Of a DNA stretch of 44,945 nucleotides, positions 1-6,934 are shown piece after piece. The stretch spans positions 1 through 44,945 of the forward strand of contig JAKVAQ010000008.1 in NCBI GenBank assembly GCA_022447665.1, read 5' to 3'. Source of the DNA: Crocinitomicaceae bacterium. GTDB taxonomy: Bacteria > Bacteroidota > Bacteroidia > Flavobacteriales_D > Crocinitomicaceae. The translations under genes and the position numbers were made by a program. Each line of letters begins with the position of its first letter. Position 1 is the stretch's first letter. The notes beneath the pieces are model-generated. The model did no database searches. It was not told where the DNA came from and saw only the letters and a program-made list of their open reading frames with translations.

Positions 1-1
1 C

Positions 2-637
2 ATGGAAATCGACTATGCGGGCGTAGAAGATTTGTTGTCGTTTAAAATGGACGAGAACAATATGTTTGCCGCTACCTCCGAAATTTACGTAGAAGAATAT
101 CCTGGAGAATACCTAGAATTGGTTGAAATTGTAAAAGAACTTTTAGAACACACTTACAATGATCAGGGTATGGACAATGAAATTTCTGAAACAAGAACTG
201 AGGTAATAGATGGTATTGAATTTAGCACCTATACGATAGAGGTATACCGGAAAGATGGTGTGATTTTGATTAACCAAATTATATACTCCGCCCTAATCAA
301 TGGATATGATTTTAACGTTACTATGACTTATACTGAAGAAGAGGATAAAGTTGAAATGCTTGAAATGTGGCGTAACTCTACTTTTGACAAGAGCGAGTTT
401 GATTCCGATTATGATCTAGAATATGATGAAGAAATAGAAGCTCAGTACGAAAAGATTATCAATAAGGCAGACTCGTTGTATGATCTTGGTCGCTATGATA
501 AGGCTTCAGAGCTTTATGAACGTGCAACAAGTATTAAGCCTGAAGAAGAGTATCCTTTTGATATGCTTGAAGAAATTGAGAGTTTAAAGAAATCAAAAAA
601 GGAACCACAAAAAATGCAGTTTCTTTCCCTTTGCTAA
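2..637 (+). CDS. Truncated protein with TPR-like C-terminus (5' end outside window)
   Basis: The frame is open from the first bases and ends at TAA 635-637. An ATG sits at base 2, but there is no signal peptide or natural N-terminus, so the gene probably begins upstream. The first ~130 residues form an acidic alpha/beta region vaguely like PsbP/DcrB-type domains (weak inference). The last ~65 residues contain a TPR-like helical pair (ADSLYDLGRYDKASELYERA). It converges with the lectin gene, leaving 13 bp between the stops. Exact function is unknown. Confidence 0.7.
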   Translation: MEIDYAGVEDLLSFKMDENNMFAATSEIYVEEYPGEYLELVEIVKELLEHTYNDQGMDNEISETRTEVIDGIEFSTYTIEVYRKDGVILINQIIYSALINGYDFNVTMTYTEEEDKVEMLEMWRNSTFDKSEFDSDYDLEYDEEIEAQYEKIINKADSLYDLGRYDKASELYERATSIKPEEEYPFDMLEEIESLKKSKKEPQKMQFLSLC

Positions 638-650
638 GAACCGACGTTCT

Positions 651-1460
651 TTATTGCTTAGTTACATTGAATTTTATTGTGCTCCCATTTTCAGGTAAGA
701 AAATCACATAAGTGTCAGTAGCCAAGGTCTCACAATTCACTTTAGGTGAAGCTCCGTTTAAAGTTCCTTCAACCAATACCTGCCCTTGTAAATTCAAAAT
801 TTGGTAAGTCTCGTTTTCGAAGTCACCATCCAATACAAAGTGGTCATCCGCAGGGTTAGGGTAAAGCTTATAATCAAGAGATTGATCTTCAACACCTGTT
901 GTATTTACATATTCAACAATAAGGTAAATAGAATTTGTTTCATCAATATCATTCCATTGCCCGGCAGAACCTAAAGGCCAGTTGGTGAAAGCTATTGCTA
1001 AACCATCTTGTCCTGAAAAATCATCTGGTTCATCTTCCCAGTTATTGTACAAACCGCCTACGGCAGAACCAGTTGAGGTGCCCATCCAAAATTGCGGACC
1101 TGTTCCGTCATTGTTTCCGTCCCAAATCCAAGTACCTTCAGTTTCTAAATCATTTCCGCCAAGCCATAAATATGAAGCTCCACCGCCATCGGGAGCCACA
1201 GTAATTGAAGCGGTTATGCTGGCTAAGTTCACGTGATGAAAAACAGTGTCTTGCTCTTCAAGTGAGTTTATTTCTACAAGATATCCGCCCCGCTCAACAG
1301 CACAAGCGGCAGCATCAGTCCAGGTTTTATTTTCTTTTATGATCTCGTAGTTGGCCCCTGCATAAGTAAAGGAGTAAACATTTCCTTCATCGCTTACACA
1401 TTGTCCAATAGCGGATATAGAGATTAATGTTGTTGTAATTAGAGTAAAAATTTTCATCAT
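651..1460 (-). CDS. Secreted C-type lectin-domain protein with T9SS sorting domain
   Basis: 269 residues. An N-terminal signal peptide (MMKIFTLITTTLISISAIGQ) is followed by a C-type lectin-like domain at about residues 28-185. Visible hallmarks are WLGG, an EPDD stretch at the place where C-type lectins carry EPN or QPD, and a calcium-site-like WND (QWNDID). After a linker, the last ~70 residues form a type IX secretion sorting domain beginning YKLYPNPADDHF and carrying the typical YQILNLQGQVL strand. The protein is therefore predicted to be exported by T9SS and held on, or released from, the cell surface. Calcium-dependent sugar binding is a family expectation, not shown. It is monocistronic, convergent with the upstream TPR gene. 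Confidence 0.88.
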   Translation of the reverse strand: MMKIFTLITTTLISISAIGQCVSDEGNVYSFTYAGANYEIIKENKTWTDAAACAVERGGYLVEINSLEEQDTVFHHVNLASITASITVAPDGGGASYLWLGGNDLETEGTWIWDGNNDGTGPQFWMGTSTGSAVGGLYNNWEDEPDDFSGQDGLAIAFTNWPLGSAGQWNDIDETNSIYLIVEYVNTTGVEDQSLDYKLYPNPADDHFVLDGDFENETYQILNLQGQVLVEGTLNGASPKVNCETLATDTYVIFLPENGSTIKFNVTKQ

Positions 1461-1911
1461 TTCATTTTAGTAGTTGTGCAACTTGACGGTAGCATTAGGT
1501 ATGGGGTTGCTTCAGGATAAAAAATAAATCTATTAAATCTATAGAATAAAACAACTATTGAATATTTATGTTGTCAATATGTTCAAACGCCCCCGAAATG
1601 ACTCAAAAAATTCAGGTTAATTCTGTTGATTTAACCATTGAAATTTCCAAGAATTCTTAGCTTACAGAGTGCAGAATAATTGATAAAAACTCTGAATTAG
1701 AAACGATTAATTTTTTTCATTCGTTGAGCTTAGGTCTTTCCTTTACATTTTCGCTGAATGTTCTTTTGACGAAATAGAGCTCACGTATCAGAGTTTGAAT
1801 TAAAAATATTAAACACCGGACACAATATTATATAGCATAGTGTACCAGAGCGCAATTTAATCTCTCATTTAATCTGGTAGGAATATTATACAGCCAAAGC
1901 GTGTTCGGTGT
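1461..1911. other. Intergenic stretch of about 450 bp without a convincing gene
   Basis: This is the only stretch over 300 bp without a gene. It holds the upstream region of the lectin gene and, at its right end, the nested inverted repeat described separately (1811-1913). The only ATG-started frame I followed is a 20-codon ORF at 1598-1660 on the plus strand, with no supporting feature. The DNA is AT-rich and may contain decayed sequence. I see no tRNA or clear promoter match. Confidence 0.6.
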
Positions 1912-1913
1912 TT
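1811..1913. repeat. Nested inverted-repeat element at the 3' end of the SDR gene
   Basis: Outer arms AAACACCGGACAC (1811-1823) and GTGTTCGGTGTTT (1901-1913) match at 12 of 13 positions, the exception being a G.U-compatible pair. Inside lie AATATT (1824-1829 and 1882-1887, self-complementary) and perfect arms TACCAG (1843-1848) / CTGGTA (1874-1879). The apical part carries a 9-bp direct repeat ATTTAATCT (1855-1863, 1867-1875). The right arm overlaps the TAA stop of the SDR gene. It could be a structured 3' UTR, a small RNA or a MITE-like palindrome. No T-tract supports a simple intrinsic terminator. Confidence 0.6.
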
Positions 1914-2874
1914 ATTTTTCAAAGTATTTCACCGTCTCTGCAACGGCCCTGTTATAAGGCGTTACCTTAAAGTCAGGAAAACGAAGTCTGAACTTTTCCC
2001 ACGACATTACATAGTCATTTTCAAATTGGAAAAGCATTTCGTCTACTTCTTTTACCGCAGGAACAAAAAGTGAAAGGAAAAGCTCCATGAGTTTAGGAAC
2101 AGCTTTAATTTTGAATTCGTTTCCGATGGCCTTGTTAAAATGTTCTAATAAATCCGTTGTTGTAATAGGTTCACCAACAGGTAAGTGCCACACCTGACCA
2201 CAGCAATCTTCATTTTCAGCCAATAAAATCATGGCGCGCGCATTATCGTGGACATAAGCATACGTGTGTAGCTTATCTGGAGTAGTCATAAAATAAGGAT
2301 CTTTTCCCTTAAGCATTCGTTCTAGAAAGGAAATATAAAGCATAGAGTTTGTAGCTCTTTTTCCGTAGAAATCTGCTGAACGAGCAATAGTTCCGCTTAG
2401 TCTTCCATCTTGAATAGCTTTGATCATCATACCCGCGATTTTTTCACGGACTATACCTTTTTTTGTAGAAGGGTTGAGTGCTGCATCTTCCTGAAAAGGT
2501 TTTGGAAATGGTGTATGATACATGTAAACGTTATCCAAGAAAATAAGTCGTGCTTTTTCTTCCACACAGGCATTAATCACGTTTTCCATAATGGTAGGCC
2601 AATCTTTTTCCCAGACTTTGTGATTATAAGGCAAACCAACACAAAGATAAACTAGTTTACTACCAGCTATGGCTTTTTTAGCCTGAGCAGGATCCCTTAG
2701 GTCGGCATGCATTACTTCATGACCTTCAATTTTTGAACGCGTGGTTACGGCACGTGTTTTTACTTTCTTTTTGGCCAGTTCATCAAGTACAGCATGGCCC
2801 ATTGCCCCGCTTGCACCTAGAACGGTATGTAGTCTATCGTCTTGTTCTAAAGGTGTGGTTGAAGTGTCGCTCAT
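1912..2874 (-). CDS. NAD(P)-binding SDR / epimerase-dehydratase-like protein, catalytic Tyr apparently lost
   Basis: 320 residues of the extended or atypical short-chain dehydrogenase superfamily. The nucleotide-binding loop GASGAMG lies at residues 20-26, after a short polar lead. Acidic and hydrophobic strands (VYLCVGLPYN, IFLDNVYMYH) follow the Rossmann pattern, and the C-terminal half has the family's substrate-side stretch (YVHDNARAMILL, WHLPVGEPITTTDLLEHF). At the expected YxxxK site I read IVREK (I141, K145), so the usual catalytic tyrosine seems absent, suggesting an atypical family. Substrate unknown. The stop codon lies inside the right arm of the inverted repeat. Confidence 0.8.
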   Translation of the reverse strand: MSDTSTTPLEQDDRLHTVLGASGAMGHAVLDELAKKKVKTRAVTTRSKIEGHEVMHADLRDPAQAKKAIAGSKLVYLCVGLPYNHKVWEKDWPTIMENVINACVEEKARLIFLDNVYMYHTPFPKPFQEDAALNPSTKKGIVREKIAGMMIKAIQDGRLSGTIARSADFYGKRATNSMLYISFLERMLKGKDPYFMTTPDKLHTYAYVHDNARAMILLAENEDCCGQVWHLPVGEPITTTDLLEHFNKAIGNEFKIKAVPKLMELFLSLFVPAVKEVDEMLFQFENDYVMSWEKFRLRFPDFKVTPYNRAVAETVKYFEK

Positions 2875-2966
2875 TATCTTGGGAATTTTGGGTAGTGAAG
2901 ATACGGATTTTTGGTTGTTACTTCATATCCAAAACAATCCTCAAACTTTCTCGGTTACTTTTCAAT

Positions 2967-3260
2967 TCAGAATTTTAACTCTTTCTTCAGTAAAGAATGT
3001 ACTAGAGTTTTCAATACTTCAAAATTATTCGTAAATAATATACGAGATTCATTAAACCTCTTTTCATTCCAAATGTCTCTCTGTTCCAATTTAGGAAGGT
3101 CATCCATTCCATTGATGTAAAACTGAGCCAGAGGCTTCAAATCTTCATTTCCTTCTTTAAATTCCCAATACAGAGATTCCAGGATTAACAAATGATCAAC
3201 ATTATACTCAAAAGGGTCTTCTAGTAGACTTTTTATGCGTTCTTTTTGTACTTCTGTCAT
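2967..3260 (-). CDS. Hypothetical protein, last gene of a three-gene cassette
   Basis: 97 residues, helical and charged, no signal peptide or membrane segment, family not recognised. The start ATG at 3258-3260 lies 3 bp after the TGA (3264-3266) that closes the reading frame continuing from the interrupted gene upstream. This operon-like spacing supports the start and shows it was built to be translated with that gene. The C-terminus is basic (LVHSLLKKELKF). Confidence 0.65.
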   Translation of the reverse strand: MTEVQKERIKSLLEDPFEYNVDHLLILESLYWEFKEGNEDLKPLAQFYINGMDDLPKLEQRDIWNEKRFNESRILFTNNFEVLKTLVHSLLKKELKF

Positions 3261-3263
3261 GGA

Positions 3264-3563
3264 TCACCAATTTTCTTTAATCCCTCTTACTCTATCTGTA
3301 AACGTTTTCGAATTGATCGCGTCCGTTCCAAATCGCTCCTCAAATTTTTCTTTGATTCGTTCTGACCTTTCTTAATTTGAATCCAATCCTTCAGCCTTTA
3401 AAATTTCTTCGGCAAAATCGATTGAATGAATAGTGGTTCGTGTAACAATGCTGTCATGAATTTTAGGCTCAACGTAAAAGCCCCAATAGGTGCAAAGGTC
3501 ATATAAGAGATACCGGAGTTCTCTTTCCATTGGAGGCGTGTTTTTGTCTACTTTAAAGCCCAC
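3264..3563 (-). pseudogene. Small hypothetical gene split by an in-frame TAA stop
   Basis: The first part encodes 63 residues (MGFKVDKNTPPMERELRY...) and stops at TAA 3372-3374. In the same frame the DNA continues without interruption for 35 more codons (starting ERSERIKEKFEERF, ending RGIKENW) to TGA 3264-3266, 3 bp before the next gene. The upstream gene ends 9 bp before its start. A 99-residue product would fill the operon gap exactly, so I infer that a sense codon (a single change from GAA, CAA or AAA) became TAA. The 63-residue product could still be functional, or the stop could be read through. Family not recognised. Confidence 0.65.
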
Positions 3564-3572
3564 AAAGTATTT

Positions 3573-4211
3573 TTATTCAACTGCAAAATCACGTTTAAAC
3601 CAGTCTTTAAGAAGGTTTTCAATTTCATTTGGATTGTAGGTGTTCGGATCCCTTCTTGACTGAATATAGTTCTCACGAGTCATTTTTTCAGCAATTTCAC
3701 CTACTGTTGTCAATTCCAATTCAATACCTAGTGCATAGGCTATCCTGAATCCCACGATTGAAATTAATAAGCCAATTAGTCCATATTCCCATGAGAAAAA
3801 GAATGAAACTAAGGAAGCTATGAATAACAACAAAATAATACCAATAACAAAGGCGGTAGGACTCAATATGTTTATTTTGAATCCGAGAGAATTTTCTATT
3901 CTGCGAATTTGTTTTCTTCGCCCTTTCCTTGGAATAATATCAGAGATTAAAGTTGAGGTTTCAATGGTCTGTTTATTCAACTCGATACAATCGCTTAAGA
4001 CCTTTCTTATCTTATAAAATGCTTGTTGTGACGTGCAATCATCTTTATGCGAAAGTTCAATTTTATTCTTAATATGATCACTTAATTCATTGAAAGTATG
4101 AACTTCATACAGTTCTCTTCCGTGAAATTCTATTCCAAATGATTCCTCTACACGTCCCAAAAAGTCTTCTAATTCGTCTCCTTCAATATTTTTAAACTCA
4201 ATGTCCTGCAT
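3573..4211 (-). CDS. Membrane protein with acyl-carrier-protein-like N-terminal region
   Basis: 212 residues. Residues ~8-55 resemble an acyl carrier protein fold (FLGRVEESFGIEFHGRELYE, then HTFNELSDHIKNKIE), but the DSL phosphopantetheine site is not visible. A short conserved-looking stretch DDCTSQQAFYKIRKVLS follows, then a basic segment (PRKGRRKQIRR) and two membrane helices at ~120-165 (PTAFVIGIILLLFIASLVSF and EYGLIGLLISIVGF). The C-terminus is cytoplasmic-looking and charged. I recall similar ACP-like proteins in Bacteroidota, but the role is unknown. It appears to head the cassette continuing at 3563. Confidence 0.7.
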   Translation of the reverse strand: MQDIEFKNIEGDELEDFLGRVEESFGIEFHGRELYEVHTFNELSDHIKNKIELSHKDDCTSQQAFYKIRKVLSDCIELNKQTIETSTLISDIIPRKGRRKQIRRIENSLGFKINILSPTAFVIGIILLLFIASLVSFFFSWEYGLIGLLISIVGFRIAYALGIELELTTVGEIAEKMTRENYIQSRRDPNTYNPNEIENLLKDWFKRDFAVE

Positions 4212-4314
4212 GGAATTTGCCTCGGGTTAATCTCCCATAAATTTAAGACAGATTTTGAAACTGGAGTATTGAAAAATGGCTTGTTAAATCGACTTTGTGT
4301 TACAATTGGGCAAT

Positions 4315-4346
4315 AAAAAAGAGCCACATTTTCATGCAGCTCTCTT
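4315..4346 (-). terminator. Intrinsic terminator after tRNA-Asn
   Basis: On the minus strand AAGAGAGCTGCA pairs with TGTGGCTCTTTT (12 bp including three G.U pairs) around the loop TGAAAA. The 3' arm runs into a T-tract. It begins 9 nt past the tRNA 3' end. Confidence 0.75.
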
Positions 4347-4355
4347 ATACTTTTG

Positions 4356-4429
4356 CTCCCCCTCAGGGACTTGAACCCCGGACCCTCTGATTAACAGTCA
4401 GATGCTCTAACCAACTGAGCTAAGGAGGA
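4356..4429 (-). tRNA. tRNA-Asn (anticodon GTT)
   Basis: 74 nt on the minus strand. The acceptor TCCTCCT pairs with AGGGGGA with one G.U pair, and the discriminator is G. The D-arm TAGCTCAGTTGGTTAGAGC is canonical. The anticodon stem TCTGA/TCAGA encloses the loop CTGTTAA, giving anticodon GTT. The T-arm is GGGGTTCAAGTCCC. CCA is not encoded. Confidence 0.97.
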
Positions 4430-4436
4430 ATTTACT

Positions 4437-4487
4437 CTCCGCTTTAACGCAAAGCGAGGGCAAATATAAATAATTTAAATTATTCAA
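4437..4487 (-). promoter_or_regulatory. Candidate promoter and leader hairpin for tRNA-Asn
   Basis: On the minus strand TATATTTG (4461-4468) fits the Bacteroidota -7 consensus TAnnTTTG, and TTG lies at 4485-4487. The 16-bp spacer is shorter than the usual ~19 and is itself a perfect palindrome (AATAATTTAAATTATT). Between the promoter and the tRNA, CTC-GCTTT / AAAGC-GAG can form a leader hairpin (4437-4458). Confidence 0.45.
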
Positions 4488-4533
4488 CTCCTTTTCAGAG
4501 AAAAAAAATTGGGGTAATGTTTTAAAATCCGTC

Positions 4534-4983
4534 TTAAAAGATTTCTTGCTCAAATGCAGCAAGCTCTTTTTCATCAGAATAGGCCGATGCCTCATCCTCA
4601 TTATAAGCATTGCCTTGATCGGTATTCTCTTCTTTAAGATTGTTAGGGGTTCTTAAAATATTTGTTTTAGCAACATTTAAGCGTATTTCTGTTCTTACAC
4701 TTTTGTCATCATTTAAATAACCTTTCGCAACAGGTGTACCTGTAATTTCAACTAGGGTTCCTTTTTTAAGAAAATCAACAATACGCATATTTGCGCCATC
4801 TCTTTTCCAAATAGTACAGTTTACCCAGGTCGTTTTTGTACGCTGTTCACCAGTACGTTTGTCTCTCCAGTTTCTGTTGTGTGCAACAGGGAAGTTAATA
4901 GCAACAATACCTTTATCCATGTTTCTCACGGAGGCATCCTTCCCTATGTTTCCAATTAGTTTTGTTTCGAACACAGTAGCCAT
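4534..4983 (-). CDS. ssb: Single-stranded DNA-binding protein
   Basis: 149 residues with an OB fold at about 1-110. Family landmarks are LIGNIGKDASVR near the N-terminus, NFPVAHNRNWRDKRTGE, TTWVNCTIWKRDGANMRIVDF and VEITGTPVAKGYLNDDKS. An acidic, low-complexity tail follows and ends FEQEIF. SSB proteins usually end in an acidic tip such as DDxPF that docks partner proteins; here the tip is weaker but keeps acidic residues and a terminal Phe. It acts in replication, repair and recombination. The gene is alone between the tRNA and the amidase gene. Confidence 0.95.
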   Translation of the reverse strand: MATVFETKLIGNIGKDASVRNMDKGIVAINFPVAHNRNWRDKRTGEQRTKTTWVNCTIWKRDGANMRIVDFLKKGTLVEITGTPVAKGYLNDDKSVRTEIRLNVAKTNILRTPNNLKEENTDQGNAYNEDEASAYSDEKELAAFEQEIF

Positions 4984-5066
4984 AAGTCAGTAAATTTTTA
5001 GTAAATCAACAACAAATTATGACATTTTAGTCAATTACGCAAATAATTAGCGTTTTGAGACCTAAC

Positions 5067-5975
5067 TTACTCGTAATAAATTAGAAAGGCATCGGGAAAG
5101 CCTTTTTCCTGAACGTGCTTTTGTGCTTGCTTGGCTTTTTTCTTCTCTGTAAAAGGGCCCACGTAGTATTTGTACTTATAGATACTAGAAGTTTCAATGA
5201 ACTTTCGCTCCACACCGTATTCAAGTTTTTTAAACTCAGGAATGTCTAGTGCCAATGAGTCAATCGAGGCCATGATTTGTACTTTCCAATGGGCTTCTTC
5301 AATTATAGGTTCATCCTTAGGAGGTGAAAAATCGATATCGGGATGCTGATCCTGTAAAAACTCTCTTGTACCTCTAAATATTGCTGAGGCAATAATCTCT
5401 TGTCCGTAAACCGAATTCAAATAATTCGCTTCGGTAGAATTGGTAATGAATCCGCACTCCACCAGAATTGTTGGCATTTTTGTGTATTTCAGAATCTGTA
5501 ATGAATGGCCTAAATCGGCAGCTGTTTTTACCCCACGACTTCTTCTACCTGCTCTACTTTTAAATTGTTTTTCAATGGCCTTAGCCCAAATATGGGAGAC
5601 CTTAGAATCATAGTTGTGAATGTGCGATTCGGTACCGGTAACGGAGGTATTGTTACTGCCGTTGATGTGAATAGACATCATATAATCCACATTTTTATTA
5701 TTGGCCATATCCACACGCTCGTCTAAACTTACTTTCACATCTTCAGTTCGGGTGTAAAGTACATCAACATGGGAGAGATTATAGGTTAAATAGTTCCCAA
5801 CCTTTAAAGCAATTTCTAGCGCCAACTCTTTCTCATCACGAATGCCATCATCTACCGGTAAATGTCCAGGATCTTCACCACCGTGACCAGGATCAATTAA
5901 AATGCTGATGTTTTTGTCTTGTGCAAAGCCAAGTGAGGCAAGACAAAATGATAGGATGAAGAAGGTACTTCTCAT
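5067..5975 (-). CDS. N-acetylmuramoyl-L-alanine amidase with SPOR domain
   Basis: 302 residues with a signal peptide (MRSTFFILSFCLASLGFAQ). The Amidase_3 domain covers ~23-205: zinc ligands H31 (LIDPGHGGEDPG), E48 (GIRDEKELAL) and H103 (SIHINGS), and the catalytic-Glu region ILVECGFITNSTEANYL. The last ~75 residues form a SPOR-like peptidoglycan-binding domain (HWKVQIMASIDS ... YKYYVGPFTEKKKA). It is predicted to cleave the amide between MurNAc and the stem peptide in the periplasm during cell separation. It is transcribed away from the divergent gene at 6052. A TAAATTTG box lies at 5980-5987 on its strand without a good -33 partner. Confidence 0.93.
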   Translation of the reverse strand: MRSTFFILSFCLASLGFAQDKNISILIDPGHGGEDPGHLPVDDGIRDEKELALEIALKVGNYLTYNLSHVDVLYTRTEDVKVSLDERVDMANNKNVDYMMSIHINGSNNTSVTGTESHIHNYDSKVSHIWAKAIEKQFKSRAGRRSRGVKTAADLGHSLQILKYTKMPTILVECGFITNSTEANYLNSVYGQEIIASAIFRGTREFLQDQHPDIDFSPPKDEPIIEEAHWKVQIMASIDSLALDIPEFKKLEYGVERKFIETSSIYKYKYYVGPFTEKKKAKQAQKHVQEKGFPDAFLIYYE

Positions 5976-6051
5976 GGCTCAAATTTAATGCGTAGTTTCG
6001 TTTAACTTTGATGATTCTCTTTGGAAGTATTCATGCATAAATGTTCAAAAC

Positions 6052-6456
6052 ATGTACCAAATAAACTATGATAAAAAGTGGGCCGCAATCTATTGGGTAG
6101 CGGGCTTTGGCACAGGGCTTATTTTTCTTCTGGGAGGAATTATTTTGAAAGATCCCACTTTACCCTTATACGCTTTTTCAAGTGCTTATTTGGCTGCAAT
6201 TGGCTTTTCAATTCATAGAAATCCATATTGTATTTATGGCTTAACGGAGATTAAGGTTTACGGGCATTTTAAGATGGTGAGAAAGGTATATCGATTTGAT
6301 GGCCCGAGTGATGTTAAGATCCACAAAAACAGGCTGTATATCAATGGAAAAAAGCTTAAACTAAGCGCTTGGATGATGGATAAGCAGGATTGGAAGCGAA
6401 TGATCGAACTCTATTCGCCAGACGAGAGTTTCTTAAACGAGTTAAACGAACTATAA
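6052..6456 (+). CDS. Small membrane protein of unknown function
   Basis: 134 residues. Two membrane helices (about residues 10-30 and 36-52) are followed by a ~75-residue cytoplasmic part of beta strands and a final helix (VYRFDGPSDVKIHKNRLYIN), resembling a small PH-like or bPH domain by pattern only. The family is not recognised. A TAACTTTG -7-like box lies at 6003-6010. Its stop TAA (6454-6456) abuts the stop of the convergent gene, so the two frames overlap by 6 bp and no terminator separates them. Confidence 0.7.
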   Translation: MYQINYDKKWAAIYWVAGFGTGLIFLLGGIILKDPTLPLYAFSSAYLAAIGFSIHRNPYCIYGLTEIKVYGHFKMVRKVYRFDGPSDVKIHKNRLYINGKKLKLSAWMMDKQDWKRMIELYSPDESFLNELNEL

Positions 6457-6834
6457 CGGACGCATTTCTAGTCTCAAAATATCGCCAACCATAAGTTTAT
6501 AATCCTCTCCAACTTCTTTCATATCTAAGTCATCTTCTTCATAAATCCAGAGAATCTCAACATTCTTCTTTTCCCCAGCGCGTTGAAATAATTGAAATAA
6601 ATTGAGAAGAATACTAGAAGTTGAAGTATTGAAATAGTCCATTTCAACAATAAACCTTAAACTATCTTTTGGACATTGAATGAAATCAAGCATCCAGGTT
6701 CTAAGTGGGAAATAGAAGTCCTTCGCATCTTCAGGAATACTAACACCTGTTATTTTTAGCTCACCATTTTCTAAATCACCATTAATCTCTGGTGTTTTAG
6801 TGGTTCTATTAACACTGTAAACTTTAGAATCCAT
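6451..6834 (-). CDS. SiaC-type (DUF1987) regulatory phosphoprotein
   Basis: 127 residues matching the SiaC/DUF1987 pattern: TKTPEINGDLENGELKITG, then IPEDAKDFYFPLRTWM, then MDYFNTSTSSILLNLFQLF, and WIYEEDDLDMKEVGEDYK. In Pseudomonas SiaC a Thr in the equivalent loop is phosphorylated by the kinase SiaB and dephosphorylated by SiaA; here the loop NTSTSS (69-74) offers several candidates. No SiaA-, SiaB- or cyclase-like partner lies nearby. Role in signalling is inferred from the family. Confidence 0.82.
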   Translation of the reverse strand: MDSKVYSVNRTTKTPEINGDLENGELKITGVSIPEDAKDFYFPLRTWMLDFIQCPKDSLRFIVEMDYFNTSTSSILLNLFQLFQRAGEKKNVEILWIYEEDDLDMKEVGEDYKLMVGDILRLEMRPL

Positions 6835-6934
6835 ATTCAGAATGAAATTAAGTTCCTTGGTTAAACTTAAGCATTTTACTTTTTTATTTGGATACCGCGT
6901 TTTAGAGTAATGGGTTACGAATTCGGAAAGTTTT

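Noticed and set aside
982-1236. Plus-strand ORF antisense to the lectin gene
   Set aside because: Composition and position show it is a shadow of the lectin reading frame.
1598-1660. 20-codon ORF in the 1461-1911 gap
   Set aside because: Too short, no signal and no neighbour relation.
4407-4610. Minus-strand ORF overlapping tRNA-Asn and ssb
   Set aside because: It runs through the tRNA and the ssb 3' end in another frame, with no domain.
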